The notes under the pieces: model-generated | Seen by the model: the letters and a program-made list of their open reading frames with translations, nothing else | The model's database searches: none | Told to the model about the DNA's origin: nothing | Shown: positions 1-8,530 of the stretch, piece after piece | How positions within the stretch are numbered: the stretch's first letter is position 1 | How the letters are laid out: each line of letters opens with the position of its first letter | DNA from: a candidate division WOR-1 bacterium RIFOXYB2_FULL_37_13 | GTDB taxonomy: Bacteria > Margulisbacteria > WOR-1 > XYC2-FULL-46-14 > XYC2-FULL-37-10 | Reading direction: 5' to 3' | DNA: 49,244 bases | Assembly (NCBI GenBank): GCA_001771535.1 | Contig: MEUB01000013.1 | Coordinates: forward strand, 4,595 to 53,838 | Made by a program: the position numbers and the translations under genes

Positions 1-738
1 CTTTTTCTTTAAAACCGAAGTTGCATCCATCCCGTCTCCCGAAGATGCCAAATAATAAAGATTGCCCGCATCGTCAAATTGGACGATTTTTGCCGGCAGT
101 TCTGACTGGTTGCCTCCTCCGTTATACCATGAACCCATTCCGGAGATGCTTGAATCTACGACTTCAATTGAGCCATCGGTTTTTACTTTAAAGAAAGCAG
201 CTCCCTCCGAATCCACGTATTTTGGCTTAATCGATGAAGCATCTGAAGAAGCCGTTGCGCCGCCGGAAGTTGTATCTGTCGGAGTTTTGTCCTCATCAGA
301 ATTCCCATTTGAGCTTCCTGTTGAATAATAAAGTTTGTTGGAAAACCCTACATATAATGAACCATCAGGGCCTTTTTCAATAACAGAAATTGAAGGGCGA
401 TAACCATAAGAAGAACTCAATATTTCTTTAAATGTCCCATCCGGAAGCAGCTTCAGCAATTCTGTAGCTGAAGAGCTTTTAGCGCGTATGCTATTTGCGG
501 ATGTTTGACTTGAAGCGGCACTTACTATTGCTTTCGCGCCGGAAACGTCAAACAAGCTTGAAAGTGTAACTGTGTTTGAATATGGATCTCCGCTGCCTCC
601 TCCTCCGGAACCCGGATCATAGTAAGAACCGCCACCACCGCTACCTCCCTGTTGTCCGCAACCAAAGTAGAACAGCGTAAACGAAACAAGAAAAGCAATG
701 GCTACAAGGGATCCAATGGCGATATGATGTTTTTTCAC
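1..738 (-). CDS. Secreted Gly/Ser-rich lipoprotein, N-terminal part (runs off left edge)
   Basis: An open frame of 246 codons starts at GTG (738-736) and reaches base 1 without a stop, so the C-terminus lies outside the window. AGGTGG at 745-750 lies 6 bases before the GTG and fixes the start. The protein begins VKKHHIAIG, has one hydrophobic core and a lipobox-like FYFGC with the cysteine at residue 27, followed by a Gly/Ser-rich stretch ([16 protein letters not shown]). It is therefore likely a lipoprotein with a flexible stalk. The rest alternates strand-like stretches such as [19 protein letters not shown] and [10 protein letters not shown], which resemble the blades of a beta-propeller or NHL-like repeat protein. 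That fold is inference. No catalytic motif is recognised. It is transcribed divergently from uvrA. Confidence 0.8.
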   Translation of the reverse strand, partial: MKKHHIAIGSLVAIAFLVSFTLFYFGCGQQGGSGGGGSYYDPGSGGGGSGDPYSNTVTLSSLFDVSGAKAIVSAASSQTSANSIRAKSSSATELLKLLPDGTFKEILSSSYGYRPSISVIEKGPDGSLYVGFSNKLYYSTGSSNGNSDEDKTPTDTTSGGATASSDASSIKPKYVDSEGAAFFKVKTDGSIEVVDSSISGMGSWYNGGGNQSELPAKIVQFDDAGNLYYLASSGDGMDATSVLKKK

Positions 739-810
739 TCTTGACCACCTCTTGGCGGATATTATCGCTTTTAGTTGTAAAAAAATCAAGTGGCGATTTT
801 AATTGTGTGT

Positions 811-816
811 TACAAT
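811..816 (+). promoter_or_regulatory. -10 box of uvrA
   Basis: TACAAT lies 11 bases before the uvrA ATG. No Shine-Dalgarno is visible between it and the start, so the leader is at most a few bases. The -35 is weak. Confidence 0.45.
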
Positions 817-827
817 AATAGTTTATC

Positions 828-3644
828 ATGCAGGAAAACATTATAGTTAAAGGGGCTCGCGAGCATAACCTAAAAAATGTCAATCTTGAAATACCTCGTA
901 ACAAACTTATAGTTTTTACGGGGCTTTCAGGTTCTGGGAAATCTTCTTTGGCATTTGATACCATTTATGCCGAAGGGCAAAGGCGGTATGTTGAATCCCT
1001 TTCCGCTTATGCAAGGCAATTCTTAGAGCAGATGCAAAAGCCTGATGTTGACAGCATAGAGGGTCTTTCTCCTGCGATTTCAATAGATCAAAAAGCGCCT
1101 TCACGCAATCCTCGGTCAACAGTAGGTACTGTTACAGAAAGTTATGATTATTTAAGATTGCTTTATGCCAGTATCGGAGAACCCCATTGTCCTCAGTGCG
1201 GCAGAAAAATAGAAAAACAGACGCCGGAACAAATTGTTGATCAAATTTTAACCCGTAAAGAAGGGGGAAAGATAATAATTTTATCTCCTGTTGTAAGAGG
1301 GAGAAAAGGGGAGCATAGAGAACTTTTTGAAAGTATTCAGAAAGACGGGTTTTTAAGGGCGAGAGTTAATAAAAAAATCATAGAAGTTTCATCTCCCCCC
1401 GTGCTAGATAAAAAAAAGAAGCATAACATAGATATTATTGTAGATAGGCTTATTTTAAATGTTTCAGGCCGTAAGAGATTGTCCGATTCTGTTGAAACGG
1501 CTCTTAGATTCGGCAATGGTACATTAATAGTGGTTTTTGGGGAAGGGAAAAAAGCAAAAGAAGAAATCTTTTCTGAAAAATTTTCCTGTCCGCATTGTAA
1601 TATAAGTTTGGATGAAATAACGCCGCGCATATTTTCTTTTAATACGCCATATGGCGCCTGTCCTGAATGCGGCGGGCTTGGGGCAAAACTTGAATTTGAT
1701 CCGGATCTTGTAATCCCCGATAAAAGCCTTTCTGTCAAAGACGGAGCAATTGCGGCATGGGGCGATTCTGCCAGCTATTACATGCAAAGGGTCGCCGCGA
1801 TTGGCGATAAATTTGGCTTTGGGGTAGATACTCCGTTCAATAAACTTACTAAAAAACAAGTGGAGATTCTTTTGTATGGCAGTGATATCCCTGTTAAGTT
1901 TAAATATGAGATGCAGCGGGGCTACTGGGAGCATGAGGGAACGTTTGAAGGGATTATTTCCAATTTAAAACGCAGATTTTTTGAAACAAAGTCTGAAAAT
2001 ATGAGATTTTTCTTGCATAGATATATGAGTTCTTTTAAATGTCCTCTTTGTAAAGGTGCAAGATTAAAGCCTGAAAGTTTGGCTGTTAAAATTGGAAATA
2101 AATCAATTTCAGAAGTTACAGCCTTATCGATAAAAAAATTGATAGAGTTTATAGATAATCTACAACTTTCCGATCGCCAAAAAAATATTGCAAAACAGGT
2201 TATAAAAGAAATAAAAGCCCGGCTTGAATTTTTAAACAATGTGGGGCTTGATTATATTACTCTCAGCAGAGAATCCAGTACTTTATCAGGAGGAGAGGCT
2301 CAACGAACTCGCCTTGCAACTCAGGTTGGCTCCGGGTTGGTTGGCGTTTTATACATATTGGATGAGCCATCAATTGGGCTGCACCAAAGGGACAACAAAC
2401 GCCTTATTGAAACATTAAAAAGACTTAGGGATTTGGGGAATACGATTATTGTTGTTGAACATGATGAAGATACCATGCGGGAGGCTGATTTTCTGGTAGA
2501 TATTGGCCCTGGTGCCGGTGTCCATGGAGGAGAAATCATCGCGGTAGGTTCTGTTTCCAAAATTATTGAAACTAAAAGGTCTATAACAGGCAGGTATTTG
2601 AGCGGAAAAGAAAGAACAGAGATTCCAAGAGAAAGAAGAAAGCCATATGGAGAAAAAATTGTTATAAAAGGGGCTCGGCATCACAACTTAAAAAATATTG
2701 ACGTTGAAATCCCTCTTGGAGTTTTTACATGTGTAACTGGTGTTTCTGGATCGGGGAAAAGCTCATTGATAAATGACATCCTTTATAATGCTTTGGCTAA
2801 AAGATTTTACAAGTCGATAGATAAGGCTGGAGAGCACGATGCCATTGAGGGGCTTCAATACTTAGACAAAGTAGTTATTATTGATCAGTCTCCCATAGGA
2901 AGAACTCCGAGGTCTAATTCTGCGACTTATACCGGAGTCTTTAACCATATAAGAGATTTGTTTGCTATGACACCTGAGGCAAAGGCAAGGGGATATCAGC
3001 CGGGAAGATTTTCTTTTAACGTAAAAGGAGGGCGTTGTGAAGCTTGCGGGGGTGAGGGATTAGTTAAAATAGAAATGCATTTTTTGCCGGATGTTTATGT
3101 TCCATGCGATGTTTGCAAAGGAAAACGTTACAACCGAGAAACCTTGGAGGTCCATTATAAAGGTAAAAATATTTTTGAAATTTTGGATTCTACTGTTGAA
3201 GAGTCATTGGAGTTGTTTGACAGTATTCCGCAGATTAAAAGAAAGCTTGAAACACTTCGTGATGTTGGGTTAAACTATATAAAGCTTGGCCAGGCGGCTA
3301 CTACACTGTCCGGAGGTGAAGCTCAAAGGATAAAACTGGCAACAGAACTTGCAGCCAGATCAACGGGCAGGACTCTTTATCTTTTGGATGAGCCTACGAC
3401 AGGGCTTCATTTTGACGATATAAAAAAGCTTCTGCATGTTTTGCATCGTTTAGTTGATAGCGGCAATACGCTGGTTATAATCGAACATAATCTTGATGTA
3501 ATAAAAACAGCCGATTATGTAATTGACTTAGGGCCTGAGGGGGGAGATCACGGAGGTCAGGTTGTAGCGACAGGGACACCTGAAGAAATTGCAAAAGCCG
3601 AAAAAAGTTATACCGGCCGGTTTTTAAAAAAAGTTTTGAATTAA
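828..3644 (+). CDS. uvrA: Excinuclease ABC subunit A
   Basis: UvrA is the DNA-damage sensor ATPase of nucleotide excision repair; it loads UvrB onto lesions. The 938 residues match the usual family length. The first Walker [10 protein letters not shown] is at residues 32-40. Cysteine pairs of the family's zinc modules are visible (CPQCGRK, CPHC and CPECGG in the first half; CEACGGEG and CDVCKGKRY in the second). A second Walker [10 protein letters not shown], opens the C-terminal ATPase, and each half carries the ABC signature LSGGEAQR. Walker B regions [13 protein letters not shown] and [13 protein letters not shown] are intact. uvrB and uvrC are not in the window. The next gene follows after 17 bases with a GGAGG site, so cotranscription with the protease is plausible. 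Confidence 0.98.
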   Translation: MQENIIVKGAREHNLKNVNLEIPRNKLIVFTGLSGSGKSSLAFDTIYAEGQRRYVESLSAYARQFLEQMQKPDVDSIEGLSPAISIDQKAPSRNPRSTVGTVTESYDYLRLLYASIGEPHCPQCGRKIEKQTPEQIVDQILTRKEGGKIIILSPVVRGRKGEHRELFESIQKDGFLRARVNKKIIEVSSPPVLDKKKKHNIDIIVDRLILNVSGRKRLSDSVETALRFGNGTLIVVFGEGKKAKEEIFSEKFSCPHCNISLDEITPRIFSFNTPYGACPECGGLGAKLEFDPDLVIPDKSLSVKDGAIAAWGDSASYYMQRVAAIGDKFGFGVDTPFNKLTKKQVEILLYGSDIPVKFKYEMQRGYWEHEGTFEGIISNLKRRFFETKSENMRFFLHRYMSSFKCPLCKGARLKPESLAVKIGNKSISEVTALSIKKLIEFIDNLQLSDRQKNIAKQVIKEIKARLEFLNNVGLDYITLSRESSTLSGGEAQRTRLATQVGSGLVGVLYILDEPSIGLHQRDNKRLIETLKRLRDLGNTIIVVEHDEDTMREADFLVDIGPGAGVHGGEIIAVGSVSKIIETKRSITGRYLSGKERTEIPRERRKPYGEKIVIKGARHHNLKNIDVEIPLGVFTCVTGVSGSGKSSLINDILYNALAKRFYKSIDKAGEHDAIEGLQYLDKVVIIDQSPIGRTPRSNSATYTGVFNHIRDLFAMTPEAKARGYQPGRFSFNVKGGRCEACGGEGLVKIEMHFLPDVYVPCDVCKGKRYNRETLEVHYKGKNIFEILDSTVEESLELFDSIPQIKRKLETLRDVGLNYIKLGQAATTLSGGEAQRIKLATELAARSTGRTLYLLDEPTTGLHFDDIKKLLHVLHRLVDSGNTLVIIEHNLDVIKTADYVIDLGPEGGDHGGQVVATGTPEEIAKAEKSYTGRFLKKVLN

Positions 3645-3661
3645 CATAACGGAGGACAAAA

Positions 3662-4243
3662 ATGGCTGCGTTAAGTTTTTTGATTTTTATAGGAATAATT
3701 TTGGCGAGTCTTACCATTCATGAGTTTTCTCATGCTAAAGCGGCAGACATTTTAGGGGATCCTACTCCTAGGATGGCGGGTCGTCTGACTTTAAATCCTA
3801 TAGCCCATTTGGATCTTTTGGGGTTTCTGGCTTTGTTGCTGGTGCATGTGGGCTGGGCGAAGCCTGTTCCGATCAATCCTTATAATTTTCGTGACCCTAA
3901 CCGCGGGATGATGATAACAGGGCTTGCGGGACCTATTTCAAATTTTATTTTAGCCTGGATATTGGCTGTAATTTTTAAATTTGTTCCGATTGACGCTCCT
4001 TTATGGGTAGAAATTATGCAGCTTGCCATTTGGATTAATCTCGCGCTTATGGTTTTTAACCTTCTTCCGATTCCGCCCCTTGATGGTTCTCGTATTTTTA
4101 CACAATATTTTCCTGTTGAATGGCAGATGAATCTGGAAAGATACGGATTTTTTATATTGATAGGAGTAATCATTTTTCCACCTACGCAGGAGATTTTGTT
4201 TTTGATAATTAATTCTATTTATGGATTGCTGATGAAGATATAA
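3662..4243 (+). CDS. Site-2 protease family (M50) membrane zinc metalloprotease
   Basis: A short (193 aa) member of the M50 family, which cleaves substrates within the membrane. The zinc-binding HExxH reads HEFSH (His20, His24) at the end of the first membrane helix. The third-ligand motif NLLPIPPLDG is in the C-terminal third. The GxAGP region (GLAGPISNF) and about five hydrophobic helices fit the minimal RseP-like or YwhC/SpoIVFB-like core without PDZ domains. GGAGG precedes the ATG. The physiological substrate cannot be told from sequence. It may be cotranscribed with uvrA. Downstream lies the first copy of the 126-bp repeat. Confidence 0.93.
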   Translation: MAALSFLIFIGIILASLTIHEFSHAKAADILGDPTPRMAGRLTLNPIAHLDLLGFLALLLVHVGWAKPVPINPYNFRDPNRGMMITGLAGPISNFILAWILAVIFKFVPIDAPLWVEIMQLAIWINLALMVFNLLPIPPLDGSRIFTQYFPVEWQMNLERYGFFILIGVIIFPPTQEILFLIINSIYGLLMKI

Positions 4244-4324
4244 AGAATTGTTTTCCTCTATTTTGCCAATTATAAAAAAATCAAAAAAATCATATGGGTG
4301 AAATTCCAAAAAAGAAAAAACGAT

Positions 4325-4450
4325 AAATTATTTCTACACAAGAATTTATTAAAAAACTAAAATCTCTTTAAATTGAAAGCTATATCTTAAAATGGTATAA
4401 TCCTATAAGTAATAGCCTATGTCTCTTTTTCAATGTATTTTCAAGGAGAT
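4325..4450. repeat. Direct repeat copy 1 (126 bp) flanking the DUF2281/PIN cassette
   Basis: This stretch matches 5134-5259 at 122 of 126 positions; the differences are transitions at 4386, 4418, 4435 and 4442. It contains the last 14 codons of the PIN toxin gene as a non-functional 3' fragment, then a promoter and an AAGGAG site. Here the fragment has no gene in front of it; in copy 2 the same bases are the true end of the toxin gene. Confidence 0.95.
4373..4401 (+). promoter_or_regulatory. Promoter of the toxin-antitoxin operon, inside repeat copy 1
   Basis: TTGAAA (4373-4378), a 17-base spacer and TATAAT (4396-4401) form a near-consensus sigma-70-type promoter. It is the only good promoter seen upstream of the antitoxin and it is a duplicate of the promoter before the sugar-binding lipoprotein. 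Confidence 0.75.
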
Positions 4451-4504
4451 TTTAATATCAAAAACAATAAAAACTTATTGGATTATTATTAAGGAGTGAA
4501 TAAA

Positions 4505-4771
4505 GTGAAAACAGATATTAAAAAAGAAAGACTAATTGAATTATATGACAATCTTCCTCCCGTTAAAAAAGAGGAGGTTTTTGATTTTGTTGAGTGGCTT
4601 TGGATAAGCAAAGAAAGTAAGTTTATTGAACAAAAAAAACCTTCGGAATGGTTGAAAAAACTTTCTTTTTTGTTTTTTGATGTTAGAAAACAAACAAAAA
4701 AAAGTTCTTCTAAAAAAATTGATTTAGATATAACAGAAGCAATAAAAGAGACAAGAAAAAAACATGCTTAA
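4505..4771 (+). CDS. DUF2281-like antitoxin of a PIN toxin-antitoxin pair
   Basis: A small (88 aa), highly charged protein. The N-terminal helix ERLIELYDNLPPVKKEEV, then FDFVEWLW, matches the pattern of DUF2281/VapB-like antitoxins. GTG at 4505 is chosen because AAGGAG at 4491-4496 lies 8 bases upstream; the earlier in-frame GTG at 4496 overlaps that site. The gene overlaps the toxin start by 8 bases (the toxin ATG lies in the last codons), the usual arrangement in type II modules. The antitoxin is expected to bind the PIN toxin and repress its own promoter. Only the N-terminal half looks like the domain; the Lys-rich C-terminus would be the toxin-binding part. Confidence 0.75.
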   Translation: MKTDIKKERLIELYDNLPPVKKEEVFDFVEWLWISKESKFIEQKKPSEWLKKLSFLFFDVRKQTKKSSSKKIDLDITEAIKETRKKHA

Positions 4772-5180
4772 GGTTGTCTTTGACACTAATGTTTTTTTAA
4801 GGGCATTAATTAATCCTCACGGTATAAATTCCCAGTTGATTCTATCTTCAGATAAGTATAAATTATTCCTTTCCATGGAAATAATCGATGAAATTCTTGA
4901 TGTTTTATCTCGCTCATCGTTGAGAAAAAAATACAATCAAATTAAAGATGTCGATGTCCGAGAGATATTAAAAGTCATTTCTGATGCGGAAATAATTGAA
5001 CCAAAGATGAAAATTGATATATGCAGGGATATTGATGACAATAAGTTTTTGGAATGCTCAGTTTCAGGGGCTGCCGATTATTTAGTCTCTGCTGATAAAG
5101 ATTTGCTTGATTTGGTTGAATATAAGGGTGTCAAAATTATTTCTACACAAGAATTTATTAAAAAACTAAAATCTCTTTAA
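4764..5180 (+). CDS. PIN-domain toxin (COG1569-type putative RNase)
   Basis: 138 aa with the PIN nuclease acidic residues: Asp7 in VVFDTNVFL, the glutamate in MEIIDEIL, and the aspartates in DIDDNKFLEC and SADKDLLDL. The family members are Mg-dependent RNases held in check by the upstream antitoxin. The arrangement (small charged protein first, 8-base overlap) supports a type II module. The last 47 bases of the gene belong to a 126-bp direct repeat whose other copy lies before the antitoxin, so the whole cassette is flanked. A paralogous PIN protein is encoded at 21235-21636; both share the ending pattern (V/I)(I/V)S(T/V)Q(E/D)F(I/L)KK. Confidence 0.88.
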   Translation: MLKVVFDTNVFLRALINPHGINSQLILSSDKYKLFLSMEIIDEILDVLSRSSLRKKYNQIKDVDVREILKVISDAEIIEPKMKIDICRDIDDNKFLECSVSGAADYLVSADKDLLDLVEYKGVKIISTQEFIKKLKSL

Positions 5181-5259
5181 ATTGAAAGCTATATTTTAAA
5201 ATGGTATAATCCTATAAGTAATAGCCCATGTCTCTTTTTCAATATATTTTTAAGGAGAT
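5134..5259. repeat. Direct repeat copy 2 (126 bp)
   Basis: It is 97% identical to 4325-4450 at an offset of 809 bp. It covers the PIN gene 3' end plus the promoter and ribosome-binding site of the sugar-binding lipoprotein. Confidence 0.95.
5182..5210 (+). promoter_or_regulatory. Promoter of the sugar-binding lipoprotein gene
   Basis: TTGAAA (5182-5187), 17 bases, TATAAT (5205-5210). AAGGAG at 5252-5257 follows, 6 bases before the ATG at 5264. The promoter begins just after the toxin stop codon. Confidence 0.75.
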
Positions 5260-5263
5260 GATT

Positions 5264-6604
5264 ATGCGTAAATTTGTTTTGCTCTTCTGCCTTTTAGTTC
5301 TTTCTTTGACTCTTGTTTCATGTGCCCCTTCAAAAGATGGAAATGATATTGTTACCGTTAGAATGTGGATGATGCCGAATTCCCTTGAACCTGTTATTGA
5401 TATTAAAGAAGTTTTAACGCCTTTTGAAGAGGCCAACCCAAAAATTAAAGTCGAAGTTACTCTTCTTGACTGGGGCGCCGCATGGACCAAAATTACAACA
5501 GCTGCCACCTCTCAAGATACTCCTGATATCGTCCAATTGGGGTCAACATGGGTCGGCTCTATTTCCGGCATGGGCGCCTTGTGGGATATGAATGATAAAG
5601 TTGGAGAACTTGGCGGAGCAGCAGCTTTTGTCCCTGCCGCTTGGGCGACAAGCGGGATTATTGGCAGTGGGAAAGTAACTTCAATCCCATGGATCGTTGA
5701 TGCCCGTGCCCTTTACTATCGTACAGATGTCTTAAAAGCTGCCGGGCTTACGCCAAAAGATCTTGCCACATGGGATTCTTTCAAGGCATCATTAACCAAA
5801 ATAAAAGACGCAAAGCTTACTATTGAAGGGCTTGAAATAGCTCCGTTAGGAATGCCTGGCAAAAACGACTGGAATGTAGTCCATAACCTGTCTCCCTGGA
5901 TTTGGGGTGCCGGCGGAGATTTTCTGTCAAAAGACATGAAAGCTTCTGTGTTGAATTCTACTCAAGCGTTAAAAGGAGTCTCTTTTTATATAAGCTTAGT
6001 TAAAGCCGGTCTTGTCCCTGCCGAATTTCTTGAATTGAATACAGCTCAAGTCAGTTCAAATTTCAACAATGGCTCTGTCGCGATGTATTTTGACGGTCCA
6101 TATGAAGTAAGGACATTAACAACTCCTCCCGCGCAGGGTGGAGCGGCAGATTCCATTACAGCTAGGAATTTTGGAGTTCTTCCTTATCCAAAAGGGCCTG
6201 AAGGGCAATATACCTTTGTCGGAGGCAGTAATCTCGCGATTTTCAAAGCTTCAAAAAATAAAGAAGCCGCGTGGAAAGTTGTAAAATATTTAACGAGCGA
6301 TCCAGGTGCTCAACTTGATTATACAAAAGCCTGCGGTTTTTTGCCTGCTTATAAAAAGGTTTTTGATAACCCTTATTTTTCTGTGAGTCCGGCGCGCAAA
6401 GTTTTTAAAGAAGCAATTATCTATGGTAAAACATATCCTTGCATTCCATCTTGGGGAATGTTAGAGCCTATTCTTACCCGTAGGTTTGGAATACTTTGGG
6501 ACTATGTGACTGGAAGTGGTGAAAACGTTGACATGGGAGATATACAGAAACAACTCGATCTTGGAAAACGTGAGGTTGAATCTGTTTTAAACCAGGGGGA
6601 GTGA
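5264..6604 (+). CDS. ABC sugar transporter extracellular solute-binding lipoprotein (family 1)
   Basis: 446 aa starting at MRKFVLLF, chosen because AAGGAG lies just upstream; the longer frame from 5228 runs through the leader. The signal peptide ends in a lipobox LVSC with Cys20 as the lipid anchor. The body shows the family pattern: VTVRMWMM near the N-terminus, LTPFEEANPKIKVEVTLLDWG, TPDIVQLGS, and the ligand-cleft segment NNGSVAMYFDGPYEV, then GGSNLAIFKASKNKEAAWKVVKYLTSD. Such proteins bind oligosaccharides outside the inner membrane and deliver them to a two-subunit permease. No permease or ATPase gene is adjacent, which is unusual. Glycoside-degrading genes downstream suggest a beta-glycoside ligand, but that is inference. 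Confidence 0.9.
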   Translation: MRKFVLLFCLLVLSLTLVSCAPSKDGNDIVTVRMWMMPNSLEPVIDIKEVLTPFEEANPKIKVEVTLLDWGAAWTKITTAATSQDTPDIVQLGSTWVGSISGMGALWDMNDKVGELGGAAAFVPAAWATSGIIGSGKVTSIPWIVDARALYYRTDVLKAAGLTPKDLATWDSFKASLTKIKDAKLTIEGLEIAPLGMPGKNDWNVVHNLSPWIWGAGGDFLSKDMKASVLNSTQALKGVSFYISLVKAGLVPAEFLELNTAQVSSNFNNGSVAMYFDGPYEVRTLTTPPAQGGAADSITARNFGVLPYPKGPEGQYTFVGGSNLAIFKASKNKEAAWKVVKYLTSDPGAQLDYTKACGFLPAYKKVFDNPYFSVSPARKVFKEAIIYGKTYPCIPSWGMLEPILTRRFGILWDYVTGSGENVDMGDIQKQLDLGKREVESVLNQGE

Positions 6605-6610
6605 TACAAG

Positions 6611-6631
6611 TGTACACTGTACACTGTAAAC
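6611..6631. repeat. Heptamer-period array upstream of glmS
   Basis: Three adjoining 7-base units (TGTACAC twice, then TGTAAAC). It fills most of the 37-base gap between the lipoprotein stop and the glmS ATG. Its reverse complement matches units of the array inside rluD (45695-45722). Confidence 0.7.
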
Positions 6632-6641
6632 TTATTATATT

Positions 6642-8480
6642 ATGTGCGGAATTTTTGCTTATATAGGAACCAAAGAGGCGATTCCCTTTCTTCTTGAAGG
6701 CTTAAAAAAGCTTGAATATAGAGGTTACGATTCTGCTGGCGTCGCGACACTTGATAATGGACGGATATTTTCATCAAAACACGCTGGCAAAATTGTAGAA
6801 CTTGAAACCGAACTCCAAAAAAGGCCTATTGGCGGAAAAATCGGAATAGGTCACACAAGGTGGGCGACTCACGGCCGGCCTTCCGACGAAAACAGCCATC
6901 CTCATTGCGACTGCAAAGGAGAACTTGCGGTTGTCCATAACGGGATTATTGAAAACTATCTTCAAATAAGAAGAGATCTTGCTGAAGAAGGGCACCATTT
7001 TGCTTCAACAACCGATACCGAAGTGCTGGCTCACTTAATAGAAAAATTTCTAAAAAAAAGAGGAACCTCTTTGGAAGAAGCGATAAGGAGCACATTAAAA
7101 ATTATAGAAGGATCATACGCTATTGCCGTAATTGCACAAAAAGAACCAAACAAGATAATTGCCGCGCGCAAGGGGAGTCCATTAATAATAGGGCTTAAAG
7201 AAGGAGAATTTTTTGTCTCTTCCGACATCCCTGCTATGTTAAAGTATACAAGCCAAATTATATATTTAAACGATTTGGAAATCGCCACAATTACAGGATA
7301 CGATGTAAAAGTTCAATCTTTAAAAGGGGATAAAATCAAAAAAGAATCTGTCCTTATATCCTGGGATCCCGAATCTGCCGAAAAAGGCGGGTATTCCCAC
7401 TTTATGCTAAAAGAGATACACGAACAGCCCAAAGCTATTCGCGATACAATTGCAGGCAGGGTTAAGATAGAATCTTCTTTTATACATTTTGACGAGCTCA
7501 ACTTTACCGAAGAAGAAGCGCGGAAAATAAACCGTATTGTCTTTACCGCATGCGGAACTTCCTGGCATGCCGGCCTTGTGGGTGAATACCTTATGGAGCA
7601 GTATGTAAAAATTCCTACAGAAGTTGAATACGCTGCGGAATTTCGATACCGCCATCCGATAGTCGACGAAAATACGCTTGTTATCGCTATCTCCCAATCA
7701 GGAGAAACAGCAGACACTGTCGGAGCAATTTGGGAGGCAAAAGCTCAAGGTGCCAAGGTTATAAGTATTTGCAATGTTGTCGGATCTACAATCGCCCGTG
7801 AATCCCATGGAGTAATCTACACGTATGCGGGACCTGAAATCGGGGTTGCGTCTACAAAAGCCTTTACAACACAACTTACTATCATTTATCTTTTTGCTTT
7901 GTATCTTGCCAAGAAAAGAAAATCTATCCCGATTTCCGAAGTCAAAAAGATGATAGGCGACTTAATTGAAATTCCCGACAAAATGGAGCGAATTCTTTTA
8001 AAAGAAAAAGAGATTGAAAAGATAGCAAAAAAATATTATAAGTCAAATAATGCCTTATTCCTTGGCAGGGGAAAAGGATTTCCTGTTGCGTTGGAAGGAG
8101 CTTTAAAACTAAAAGAAATATCCTATGTCCACGCGGAAGGATATCCCGCGGCGGAAATGAAGCATGGGCCGATTGCTTTGATTGACAAGAATATGCCTGT
8201 AATTGTTTTAGCCCTTCAAGGCCGCAGGTATGAAAAAGTTTTGGGGAATATTGAAGAGGTTAAAGCCCGCGGCGGGATGGTAATTTCAATTGTTTCTGAA
8301 GGAGATAAAGATGCCACGGAAAAAGCGGATGATATTATTGCTGTTCCATCAACGACAGAGGCGTTGTCTTCAATCCTTTCTGTAATCCCTCTACAGCTTT
8401 TCGCCTATTATATAGCTGTCAAACGCGGCTGTCACGTCGATCAACCCCGCAATTTAGCAAAGTCTGTTACGGTTGAGTAA
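6642..8480 (+). CDS. glmS: Glutamine--fructose-6-phosphate aminotransferase (isomerizing)
   Basis: GlmS makes glucosamine-6-phosphate from fructose-6-phosphate and glutamine, the first step toward UDP-GlcNAc for peptidoglycan and lipid A. The start is certain because catalytic Cys2 must become the N-terminus (MCGIFAYIG). The N-terminal class II glutaminase domain shows RGYDSAG, GIGHTRWATHG and VVHNGIIENY. Two SIS isomerase domains follow (TACGTSWHAG, AISQSGETADT, EVGVAS-type loop, FLGRGKGFPVALEGALKLKEISY, HAEGYPAAEMKHGP), and it ends in the canonical PRNLAKSVTVE. The 612 aa length is typical. A TATTAT box lies immediately upstream with no clear Shine-Dalgarno. glmM is not in the window, but a GlmU-type uridylyltransferase is at 30393. 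Confidence 0.98.
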   Translation: MCGIFAYIGTKEAIPFLLEGLKKLEYRGYDSAGVATLDNGRIFSSKHAGKIVELETELQKRPIGGKIGIGHTRWATHGRPSDENSHPHCDCKGELAVVHNGIIENYLQIRRDLAEEGHHFASTTDTEVLAHLIEKFLKKRGTSLEEAIRSTLKIIEGSYAIAVIAQKEPNKIIAARKGSPLIIGLKEGEFFVSSDIPAMLKYTSQIIYLNDLEIATITGYDVKVQSLKGDKIKKESVLISWDPESAEKGGYSHFMLKEIHEQPKAIRDTIAGRVKIESSFIHFDELNFTEEEARKINRIVFTACGTSWHAGLVGEYLMEQYVKIPTEVEYAAEFRYRHPIVDENTLVIAISQSGETADTVGAIWEAKAQGAKVISICNVVGSTIARESHGVIYTYAGPEIGVASTKAFTTQLTIIYLFALYLAKKRKSIPISEVKKMIGDLIEIPDKMERILLKEKEIEKIAKKYYKSNNALFLGRGKGFPVALEGALKLKEISYVHAEGYPAAEMKHGPIALIDKNMPVIVLALQGRRYEKVLGNIEEVKARGGMVISIVSEGDKDATEKADDIIAVPSTTEALSSILSVIPLQLFAYYIAVKRGCHVDQPRNLAKSVTVE

Positions 8481-8481
8481 A

Positions 8482-8523
8482 TTGACATTTGACATTGGAT
8501 ATTGGTCATTGGACATTGTATAA
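8482..8523. repeat. Heptamer-period array forming the GH42 promoter
   Basis: Six 7-base units in register (TTGACAT twice, then TGGATAT, TGGTCAT, TGGACAT and TGTATAA). It starts one base after the glmS stop codon and ends inside the -10 box. The same family occurs at 12814-12848, 22130-22157 and 45917-45958. Confidence 0.85.
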
Positions 8524-8524
8524 T
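8495..8524 (+). promoter_or_regulatory. Promoter of the GH42 gene, built from heptamer units
   Basis: TTGGAT (8495-8500), an 18-base spacer and TATAAT (8519-8524). The -10 ends 6 bases before the ATG at 8531 with no Shine-Dalgarno, so transcription should start at or next to the start codon. Confidence 0.7.
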
Positions 8525-8530
8525 GCCCCC

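Noticed and set aside
62-328. Plus-strand open frame at the left edge
   Set aside because: It is antisense to the partial lipoprotein gene, which has a ribosome-binding site, signal peptide and lipobox.
641-964. Minus-strand open frame overlapping the lipoprotein and uvrA starts
   Set aside because: It runs antisense through uvrA and out of frame with the better-supported lipoprotein gene.
4420-4500. Short frame in repeat copy 1 resembling the extended lipoprotein start
   Set aside because: It lies in duplicated leader DNA; the corresponding frame in copy 2 is itself upstream of the real start at 5264.
6633-6638. Counting glmS among the clear leaderless genes
   Set aside because: The TATTAT box ends only 3 bases before the ATG, too close; another -10 may be used, so it was left out of the list.
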